From a virus: 22,957 bases of DNA. This document shows, one piece after another, positions 1-6,957 of this stretch (position 1 is its first letter; each line of letters opens with the position of its first letter). A program made the translations under genes and the position numbers. A model generated the notes under the pieces. The model had not been told where the DNA came from and did not search any database. It was given only the letters and a program-made list of their open reading frames with translations. The stretch spans positions 1 through 22,957 of the IMG/VR virus record IMGVR_UViG_3300028766_000108; one strand, written 5' to 3'.

Positions 1-3000
1 TTCCAATAGCTCCCATAATAATTGGTTGACACGCTGTTGTAATTTCCAGATGACGAGGTAGCGGTGCCCAACGAAAACCATTCTACACTTGACGCTAATA
101 TCTGCGCTATGTTCTTTCCGGCGATCTGAACGTAGTAGGACCCGGAGCTTGCATTGAAAACGGTGTAACTGCCAGACTGAGTGATCCCGAACGTAGTTCC
201 GCTCCCATTATTAAGCGTCAACTGCGGGCCTGTAGAGTTACTTATTGTTTGATTAGCCGTGAAGGTGTTGGCTGATCCCGTTCCAACTAGCCCGAGAGAG
301 GCAAGAGACTTAGGACCGTATGAACCCCCGCTCAAGCCTGTGCCAATCAAGTAGTTGGCAGGTTGTGCGTTTCCGGAAGGTAGGAGTAGGGCCGAACCGA
401 CACCATAAAGTCCTCCACTCGTACTTGTAAGCGACTCAGACCCCCCGTAAATCCAACTGAATGGATTAGACCCGGAGCCAAGGAAAACGGTAGCCCCGCT
501 CGACGGAGAAAAATAGTAGTAGCTCCCGCTTGGGAAAAAGGATAATGGAGAACCAGTTGTATTCTGTAAATTTCCGAGATTCAAGGTCGCAAGGTTGGCT
601 TGAGGAGCGTTGATGATCCCCATCCCCATGCTAATGTTACCGCTGAACCATCCTATCTGCGCGTTGACCAGGGCGACCGGATTACCAGCACTTCCGTATT
701 GTGACTGAGTCGTGGAGGTTGGCAAGGTGCTGGGAAGCCGCGCGGAGCCATCTGGCAAGCCTGTGAATGCGGGTGCCTGGGCGGAAGAGGGGTTATAGTT
801 CGCGGTGACATAAGTTGCTACGGCGGTTGCTATGTATTGTCCTCCGCACCAACCATTGGGATTGTTGGCGTTTCCTCCGGTAAGGGATGCTATGCAAGGG
901 GTAGCCATGTGCAGGTGATCCACATTGTAAGCCGGTACGCCTGCACTGTGGGCTTCGTTGTTGCCTATGCCTAATCGGTTGACAGTATAGGTGATCGTAC
1001 CTGGGCAGCTTCCGCTTGCGGCTGTGATGAATGCCAACTCCTGATTGGCTCCAGTATCAAAAACAAGCATATCTTCATTTAGAGGAATGGAACCACCTAC
1101 ACAAGTCATCTGTATAGATGTGTCAGTCGCGCCAATCGCATTGGTTAGTGTCCCGTAGCCGTACACAGCGCGAAGAGAAGATGGCTCAACGAGATGAATT
1201 GTGGCGTCTTCGATGTCTACCGCCGACGTTGGGTCGTAAGCGGCCAACATCGGAGTATTCACGTTGATAAAGTGCGATCCAAAAGTGCTTTGCTCCCAAG
1301 CATTGAGCTGCTGATTAATCGTCCAAAACTGGCCGCCAGACCAATTAACTGCGGAGTTTCCGTTGTCGTATGTGTTCGACCAGACTGCATAAAGCTCCCA
1401 CGGTGGCACATTCGCTACTGATGCCAGAAGATTCTGGTAGACGTACTGCGGTGCTTGTTGCGAGACGTTGTGCCCCATGCCGAAGATCTGAGCGACGGCG
1501 TTGCGACTCGGTTGGTCCGGTATGAACTGCGCTCCATAAATATTATTCACTGAGACAGGTGATCCCGTACCGTCCGGTACCCAAGCGCAGCAGCCTGAGC
1601 TATACGTTGCCTTCCCTGGAACTCCACCCCATGTGCCATGAAGATATTGACCCGTAGTGCTAGCATTCACTGGCTCCCAGCCAACTGTGAATGTCATGGT
1701 AGCTGTGCCGGTAATGGGAATCGTTCCCGTAGAGGATATTGCATAGGTGGGGACCGCGCCGATGCGTGCCGCGATCTGGCCTGGAGACTGGCCGGAATCC
1801 CCCAAATTGGTTACGGTGAGACCTGATGGCAATGGAGCGTATGCATTGCCTAAGAGTGGGCCATAGGTTGTTTGTGTCAGCGAGTCGCCGATGATGGCTA
1901 CGGTTGCCAAAGCAGAGGGGGTAGCGCCAGCCGCGACGTTGCCTGAGAACATCGCATTTCCTGAATCGTCAATCTTCCACATATAAGCACTGTTGCTGCT
2001 GTTCGCTCCATATACTTCTGCTCGCGTGTCATTGGCGGCAGGAACAATAGCGATAGCAGTCTGTGTGAGGCTAGGATACAAAGTAAGTGCATTAGCCTGT
2101 AAAGTATAGAAATTAAACGCATCGCTCGAATAATTCTGAATATAATCTGCCCCGAGCGTATCTATGCTTGTTCCATTTAATAGTCCTTGTACCCAGTTCA
2201 CGTTTACTCTTCCGGAAACCGAACTTGACGGCACATACCAGGAATATGCCGAATCGTAAATATTGAAATTGAACGTGTTGGCATCAATATTCGCAGTAGC
2301 GGTCGTAGTTGTTGTGGCAGATATTCCAATAGATGAAGGGGTTCCATTTCCTTCAAAAAACCCCTCAAATGTATTCGCCTCGATTTGTTTTCCTGCATTT
2401 AAAAGAGTGATCCCAGTGGCGGGAATTGAGGTAGATACGGCAAGAAAAGTCAGGCCCTTAAACTCATTTGCGTTAATCCAACCACCATTCGAGGTTGAAA
2501 GAACCAATGGCCGCAAAACGCCGTTAGTGTACATTCCATTGACATGGGTATACGCCGCGCCATAGTTCAAAGTTGGGCAGTTAATAAGTAGTCCTATTCC
2601 TGGCGCTGAAGTTGCTCCATCAATAGATAAATTATCAATTTCAGGCCCTATAATTGGCCCCCCGGTGGTGCAGGTAAAACTTACCGCACTTCCAGAATAC
2701 GTGATTGGATAATTCCCCAGCCCAACATGAAGTCCTTTGAGAATACTCCCTCCCACTACATGCACCACGTCTGATGACACTGCTGCGGGAATAATTGTCG
2801 TTGCATCCGAGAAATCAAGCTCTTGGCCAGCAGTTAGGGAAATCGTCCCGGCAAGAACCTGCGTAGTAGTTCCAAGGCAACTTGCATCTACCTTACCCAG
2901 AGACAATGGGAGTGATGCAAAGGCATTCGCTATTTTCACATCGGCAGTCGAGCCTGAAAAATAACAGGCTGACACACCGTTATTGACCAAAGGGGATGTA

Positions 3001-3626
3001 ATCGCAGCGCCCGCCGTGACGGTGCCTGGGAATGTGCAAACTTGCGATGATCCTGTACCAACGCAAGAGATTCCACTAGGAAGTGATCCTGTTACCCATG
3101 CAGTACCATTCCAGTACAGCTGAGTCTGATTGGTAACACTCCAGTAAGTGCCGCCAACAGGATAAGTAAGAATTGCTTCCACATTTGCATAACCATACGC
3201 TCCAGCGATCGCATTGAAGCGTGGGGCTAGGATGTTTGCATCTACGAGAGTTGAAATATTCTGCGAGACTCCAGAAATAGGTGTTGTTGTGATACCGCAT
3301 TTTGACTGCGCTAACGGACACACAGTGAACTGCCACTGGCTTCCTACAGGAGTTATTTTGCTGTTATCATAGACAGAAAGTGAAAAAGAACTTGTTCCAT
3401 CTAAAGTAACAGGTCCTTGATTCAATATCGATGGAGAAAGAGGTGCTCCATTAATATTGTAGATGCTGATATTTGGTTGAGCAGAATTAGGTACGAACTG
3501 TACCGTGACCGAGCCATTTGACCAAAGCGTTCCATCGCTATCTGTGACTGTTGCGGTTACGTTAGTTGTCTGAGCCGCTGTAATAGTGGCAAAAAGAAAA
3601 AAGAAACATGCAAACTTCTTCAACAT
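1..3626 (-). CDS. Tail fibre/spike with SGNH hydrolase domain (partial)
   Basis: The frame is open from the ATG at 3626 to the window edge: at least 1,208 residues, with the C-terminus missing. In order: a Sec-type signal peptide (MLKKFACFFFLFATITAAQ, cleavage probably near residues 18-19); an N-terminal domain with VTDSDGTLWSNGSVTVQF and two Cys; an Asn/Thr/Gly-rich beta-helix region (about 210-540); and a hydrolase with GDSLT (Ser582), NLGDSGQSPGQIAARIG, VWSNTYDNG (Asn751) and NVDHLH (Asp903, His906). Those match blocks of SGNH/GDSL esterases, which remove acyl groups from host polysaccharide. A beta domain seems inserted before DHLH. The C-terminal part reads as fibre. The start has AAGGAG five bases upstream. 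The active-site Asn and the host ligand are inferred. Confidence 0.8.
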   Translation of the reverse strand, partial: MLKKFACFFFLFATITAAQTTNVTATVTDSDGTLWSNGSVTVQFVPNSAQPNISIYNINGAPLSPSILNQGPVTLDGTSSFSLSVYDNSKITPVGSQWQFTVCPLAQSKCGITTTPISGVSQNISTLVDANILAPRFNAIAGAYGYANVEAILTYPVGGTYWSVTNQTQLYWNGTAWVTGSLPSGISCVGTGSSQVCTFPGTVTAGAAITSPLVNNGVSACYFSGSTADVKIANAFASLPLSLGKVDASCLGTTTQVLAGTISLTAGQELDFSDATTIIPAAVSSDVVHVVGGSILKGLHVGLGNYPITYSGSAVSFTCTTGGPIIGPEIDNLSIDGATSAPGIGLLINCPTLNYGAAYTHVNGMYTNGVLRPLVLSTSNGGWINANEFKGLTFLAVSTSIPATGITLLNAGKQIEANTFEGFFEGNGTPSSIGISATTTTTATANIDANTFNFNIYDSAYSWYVPSSSVSGRVNVNWVQGLLNGTSIDTLGADYIQNYSSDAFNFYTLQANALTLYPSLTQTAIAIVPAANDTRAEVYGANSSNSAYMWKIDDSGNAMFSGNVAAGATPSALATVAIIGDSLTQTTYGPLLGNAYAPLPSGLTVTNLGDSGQSPGQIAARIGAVPTYAISSTGTIPITGTATMTFTVGWEPVNASTTGQYLHGTWGGVPGKATYSSGCCAWVPDGTGSPVSVNNIYGAQFIPDQPSRNAVAQIFGMGHNVSQQAPQYVYQNLLASVANVPPWELYAVWSNTYDNGNSAVNWSGGQFWTINQQLNAWEQSTFGSHFINVNTPMLAAYDPTSAVDIEDATIHLVEPSSLRAVYGYGTLTNAIGATDTSIQMTCVGGSIPLNEDMLVFDTGANQELAFITAASGSCPGTITYTVNRLGIGNNEAHSAGVPAYNVDHLHMATPCIASLTGGNANNPNGWCGGQYIATAVATYVTANYNPSSAQAPAFTGLPDGSARLPSTLPTSTTQSQYGSAGNPVALVNAQIGWFSGNISMGMGIINAPQANLATLNLGNLQNTTGSPLSFFPSGSYYYFSPSSGATVFLGSGSNPFSWIYGGSESLTSTSGGLYGVGSALLLPSGNAQPANYLIGTGLSGGSYGPKSLASLGLVGTGSANTFTANQTISNSTGPQLTLNNGSGTTFGITQSGSYTVFNASSGSYYVQIAGKNIAQILASSVEWFSLGTATSSSGNYNSVSTNYYGSYW

Positions 3627-3636
3627 AAAAATCTCC

Positions 3637-4203
3637 TTACAACCAACTGTTAGTTTCAAGAAACTGGTATCTCTTGAGAGTTGATTTGGTAATGTCTGTG
3701 CGATATTGCATGTTTGGGATGTTGATACGACCGATTCTTCTATCACAAGAGCTTGAGGCTTCTTCGATGGAAGAGCCGACTCCAATGGGAGCGCAGATAT
3801 ACCCATAGTTGCCGCTTGTTATGAGTTTCTTGCCATCTTTTGCAAGCTTTACATCGAACAAATACGTGTTTACAAGCTGCTCAAGATCCTCAGGATCAAG
3901 CCCTTCTACTGGTACATCTTTCGCTTTTGGAAGCCGTAGCTCTGTCGGATACGGCGGTATTGAGAGCGTAACAGATACTCCGAACGGAGCAGTCCATTTA
4001 ATCTCCGGCGTCTTTCCAGCGGCGATATTTTGAAGAAGTTTCGCATATCCATGTCCATACATCGTTGCAATTGTGGGACAGCACAAGTAACCAAAGCGAG
4101 GAGTCCATTCTAGAGCATAGAGCTTATCTTCGGTTACGATAGAGTTGAGATCGAGAATTCCTCTAAAGCCAACAGCTTGCAAGAATGGGATCGCTTTCTT
4201 CAA
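3637..4203 (-). CDS. PurD-like ATP-grasp ligase, C-terminal part (frame-broken)
   Basis: This frame supplies the C-terminal half of the ATP-grasp enzyme. Upstream of the only start I can propose (TTG at 4203), the frame already encodes GPNTGCSGNLIFALSDESR, which matches the PurD GPNTG-x-MG segment; so the domain continues across the break. Further on, LDLNSIVTEDKLYALEWTPRFG carries the metal- and phosphate-binding E-x-x-P-R-x-G pattern (Glu32, Arg36 of this fragment). Joined, the protein would be about 429 residues, the usual PurD length. Alone, the fragment could be restarted weakly at TTG, with GGGAGGG very close upstream. The stop lies in the TAAGGAG site of the tail-fibre gene. Confidence 0.72.
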   Translation of the reverse strand: MKKAIPFLQAVGFRGILDLNSIVTEDKLYALEWTPRFGYLCCPTIATMYGHGYAKLLQNIAAGKTPEIKWTAPFGVSVTLSIPPYPTELRLPKAKDVPVEGLDPEDLEQLVNTYLFDVKLAKDGKKLITSGNYGYICAPIGVGSSIEEASSSCDRRIGRINIPNMQYRTDITKSTLKRYQFLETNSWL

Positions 4204-4922
4204 TCCCTCCCTGTAGATTCTTGATTCATCCGAGAGTGCAAAAATGAGATTTCCAGAACAACCTGTGTTTGGACCTTTTCTTCCAACGTGCCAGTTAGAA
4301 GATAAAAATCAGTCCCATTAAAAAACCCTTCTATCCCAATCTCCTGCCCTTTGACAAACTCTTGCAGGATAAAAGGAGCATGTTTAGCAGCATTCCACAA
4401 AGTGTCGATATACTCAATAAGATCAGCCGCGCTTTTTGCAACGTAGGTGGTGGCTGTGTCCTGAGTCTGGCCTCCTTCTGTAAAAGGCTTAAATACATAC
4501 GGTCTGTCATTCTTTCGTAGAAAAGCCTTAGCCTCAGTGGGCGTGTTAAATCTGGTATATGGGGGTACATTGATTCCGCAGTCCTCCATGGCTTTAAGGC
4601 CAGCTTCTCTGTCGTCCTCGAGCAAATGCTCGAAAGAACCGTCACCGAGTGTGGCTGCTTGCATCCTTGAAGCATCAGCTTGTTTCGCTTTGCCGGTAAG
4701 ATCAAACAGCGATAAATCATATCCAGCATAATCAGGATATCCAAATCCTGCCACTGTACGCCGATGATCTAGCGATAGCTTCTTGGGGGGTGGTATTAGC
4801 CCCCCAAGAACATCCACGTAGTCAGATTTGGATAGGTAGTAATCTACATCGTGGCCTTCTGCAAGGAGCCGAAGTACAAACCACGCTCCCAAGCCTGTAT
4901 ACGAGGACATTGCTATTTTCAT
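4200..4922 (-). CDS. PurD-like ATP-grasp ligase, N-terminal part (frame-broken)
   Basis: This frame encodes 240 residues, of which about the first 216 belong to an ATP-grasp enzyme related to phosphoribosylamine-glycine ligase. Seen: a short N-terminal domain (about 1-110), GINVPPYTRF (about 116-125), the ATP-grasp lysine in YVFKPFTEGG (Lys145), and ILQEFVKGQEIGIEGFFNG (about 185-203), like PurD E-(F/Y)-x-x-G-x-E. After LTGTLEEK the family sequence continues in the -1 frame, and the last 24 residues here are out-of-frame nonsense. ATP-grasp enzymes join a carboxylate to an amine using ATP; a role in purine synthesis or in modifying a virion part is open. The start has TAAGGAG from the 49-residue gene's stop. 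An 11-bp hairpin lies near codon 40. Confidence 0.75.
   Translation of the reverse strand: MKIAMSSYTGLGAWFVLRLLAEGHDVDYYLSKSDYVDVLGGLIPPPKKLSLDHRRTVAGFGYPDYAGYDLSLFDLTGKAKQADASRMQAATLGDGSFEHLLEDDREAGLKAMEDCGINVPPYTRFNTPTEAKAFLRKNDRPYVFKPFTEGGQTQDTATTYVAKSAADLIEYIDTLWNAAKHAPFILQEFVKGQEIGIEGFFNGTDFYLLTGTLEEKVQTQVVLEISFLHSRMNQESTGRD
4274..4281 (-). other. Frame break in the ATP-grasp gene (AAAAGG)
   Basis: The coding strand reads GAA-GAA-AAG-GTC, but the family continues as GGT-CCA-AAC-ACA-GGT. The frames differ by one base at an AAAA run (4276-4279). A lost A (sequencing or real mutation), or a -1 slip on A-AAG, would restore one protein. Confidence 0.7.
4780..4810 (-). other. Perfect 11-bp hairpin inside the ATP-grasp gene
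   Basis: The arms TTCTTGGGGGG and CCCCCCAAGAA pair perfectly across a 9-base loop. The hairpin encodes Leu-Gly-Gly...Pro-Pro-Pro-Lys-Lys near codons 39-48. No U-tract follows. A role in pausing or RNA stability is only a suggestion. Confidence 0.55.
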
Positions 4923-4934
4923 CGAAGCTGCTCC

Positions 4935-5084
4935 TTACCCCTGATGCTTTGCTTTACGGTGGATACTATCGCCGCTGCTTGTTTTGTGTTCGCCTTTACA
5001 AGCGGCTTGAGAGCCAGCAGCCTGCACACGTTCTTGCATAGCCTTGGCTTCCTTCAAAGAAAGATGCGCACTTTGACCAGACAT
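4935..5084 (-). CDS. 49-residue peptide coupled to the ATP-grasp gene
   Basis: This short gene has a near-perfect AAGGAGGT site six bases before its ATG, among the strongest in the window, so it is probably made in quantity. The product is hydrophilic and helical in its first half (SLKEAKAMQERVQAAGSQAA), with one Cys at about residue 29, and basic at its end (HRKAKHQG). It has no membrane segment or signal peptide. Its TAA stop lies in the TAAGGAG site of the following ATP-grasp gene, which ties the two together. Function is unknown; it could be a small virion protein, a partner, or a substrate of the ligase. Confidence 0.7.
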   Translation of the reverse strand: MSGQSAHLSLKEAKAMQERVQAAGSQAACKGEHKTSSGDSIHRKAKHQG

Positions 5085-5100
5085 AGGATTACCTCCTTGG

Positions 5101-6957
5101 TTATTGATTGATTGTTTTAGCAGGGAATAGCTGGTTAGCTATAATATTACCTGCTCCTGGAACTGTTTGTTGAAGAACATCCTTAGCAAGCGGTTTGATG
5201 TTATGCTTGCCAGTCTGAGTAGACTTCGTTGTGAGGTTGATAGTATCTTGAGCAGTACGTACAGCATCTCCAGCAATCGGACCCATTAAAGCAAGTGCGA
5301 GTCTGTCACCATGAGCAGCCCCAATAAAGGAGTGCATGATGCCCCAAGAACCGAAGTATGAAAGCATATCAAGATACTCCGAACTAAACTGTGCCAGATC
5401 CTCTGGATGTTGCAGTCGCTGATAGTCTTCTTTCAAACCTTGGCCAGCTTGTTTTGGATTCGCAGTTCGTGCAAAAACCTCGGCGGCTTTAAGCATCGGT
5501 GCAATGGTAGGAAACATTAAACCAATAGTACCAGCATAGCGAGCAATACCAACATAATCTCCACCTTCGAGTTTCTTCTGAAGTTCTCGTCGCATAAAGC
5601 GTTGCTGACTTGACACATATCCATGAAACATGGTAAGCATTCGTGTCCATGGATTACGCGTAGCGTTCAACGAGCGATCAAAAGGTCGAGAGATAAATGC
5701 GCGATTGTTTGTGAAGTGGTAGATCGCTTTGACTTTTTCTTCTCGTGTAAGTTGACCTCCACGTTTTACAATCTCACCAACATCTAAGCCGAGATCCTTT
5801 AATTCGATCCCAGCCATTTTATCACCTTGAGCAGCTTTCTCCGCCCAGTACTGCGCAGCATGATAACCCATTGTGGCGGCAGCTTTCAATTGCACATTGC
5901 GGATGAAATTGAAACCTGGATTATGAAAGATTTGATTGTACAATCTTCCGACTTCAGGCTGACCGATTTTCGTAACAAGTGGATTTTTCTCGCTTGACAT
6001 GTCATCAAGAAGCATATGAAAATGTTGTGATGTAAATACTGCTGCGGCATCGGTAAGCTCTTTGATTTCGCCATTTTCCATGCCCATCATAGATTTGTAG
6101 ATGCTAGCTAGTGGCGTTGCTGAAAGAGGATTAAAAAACGTACTCATGTGATTGACCGCAATCATAGGAGCAAGAAAGATTCTAGCCCGCTTTGAGGCAA
6201 ACTGTTCTATTGCATTAGAGCGTTCGTGCACACTAGCGGTGTCGAGTTTCTTTAGGTCAATATGAAGAGGTTCCTGGCCTTGGGCTTGTCGAAACTTATT
6301 CTCAAGCATCAACGCATTTTTCATATTAAGTTTAGTTCTAGATTGATCCACGCCAGAAGCTGAGACACCTTCTGAGCCAATTTCCAAAGGTCTAGTAGAG
6401 TCGTGGAACTGGTTCGAGGCAATATCAAGTAATGCTTGTGCATGTGCCTCAGAGAAAGGATCGCCTTTCTCGTAAAGTGGCATTATATCACCTATGAGAT
6501 TGGCATGGTTTTCTCCCATGACTTGCTGCTGTGCAAGCAAGCGTGCTTGAGAACCAAGCTTAATCGTATAGTCTTGCAATGTCATATCCGCATTTGCAGG
6601 ATCAAGAGCGATGATTTTTGCTGCTTGAGAAGCTGCGGGGTGGTTTTGAACTTTGAGATCTGAATGAACCTTTCCAAGAGTAGAATGAAGCTGCGTAGGA
6701 TCATTTTTAATAACCTCATGCACAGCATCCGCAGGCTTGAGAAGGTCACCTAAAATCTGCTGGCGTCGAAAATCATAATCAACCAGCCGCGTACCGACTT
6801 TCATTCCTTCTGGAGAACGCTTGAATTCCTCAGCTTGCGCTAGAAAAGTCTCACGTCCGAGCTTGGCTGTACCAGATTTCTCTGCGCTTTCACCAAGTTT
6901 AGAGTAAGCATCTTTAGCAAGACTTCCTAAAGCATCTGCTGCACCGCCAATTCCCAT
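5101..6957 (-). CDS. Internal virion / ejection protein
   Basis: The 618-residue product begins MGIGGAADALGSL and is mostly helix. Three hydrophobic stretches stand out: about residues 258-290 (RIFLAPMIAVNHMSTFFNPL), 473-497 (YAGTIGLMFPTIAPMLKAAE), and 533-566 (SYFGSWGIMHSFIGAA). A segment NPWTRMLTMFHGYVSSQQRF (about 434-453) and the ending VPGAGNIIANQLF resemble, from memory, the C-terminal ends of very large podovirus internal proteins. Together with its 922-residue neighbour it looks like one long T7 gp16-type protein split in two. The start has AGGAGGT five bases before a TAATG overlap. Function in DNA ejection is inferred from order, size and membrane-like segments. Confidence 0.6.
   Translation of the reverse strand: MGIGGAADALGSLAKDAYSKLGESAEKSGTAKLGRETFLAQAEEFKRSPEGMKVGTRLVDYDFRRQQILGDLLKPADAVHEVIKNDPTQLHSTLGKVHSDLKVQNHPAASQAAKIIALDPANADMTLQDYTIKLGSQARLLAQQQVMGENHANLIGDIMPLYEKGDPFSEAHAQALLDIASNQFHDSTRPLEIGSEGVSASGVDQSRTKLNMKNALMLENKFRQAQGQEPLHIDLKKLDTASVHERSNAIEQFASKRARIFLAPMIAVNHMSTFFNPLSATPLASIYKSMMGMENGEIKELTDAAAVFTSQHFHMLLDDMSSEKNPLVTKIGQPEVGRLYNQIFHNPGFNFIRNVQLKAAATMGYHAAQYWAEKAAQGDKMAGIELKDLGLDVGEIVKRGGQLTREEKVKAIYHFTNNRAFISRPFDRSLNATRNPWTRMLTMFHGYVSSQQRFMRRELQKKLEGGDYVGIARYAGTIGLMFPTIAPMLKAAEVFARTANPKQAGQGLKEDYQRLQHPEDLAQFSSEYLDMLSYFGSWGIMHSFIGAAHGDRLALALMGPIAGDAVRTAQDTINLTTKSTQTGKHNIKPLAKDVLQQTVPGAGNIIANQLFPAKTINQ

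Noticed and set aside
1194-2964. Several short plus- and minus-strand open frames inside the fibre region
   Set aside because: A single minus-strand frame is open over the whole of 1-3626, checked codon by codon, so these are shadows.
3652-3665. Palindrome AGTTTCAAGAAACT near the end of the ligase gene
   Set aside because: The arms are only 6 bp with a 2-base gap, and it encodes ordinary residues (QFLETN). It is too short to claim as a control element.
5101-5114. Triple ATTG repeat at the end of the 618-residue gene
   Set aside because: It is only 12 bases long and encodes the last residues; chance is enough to explain it.
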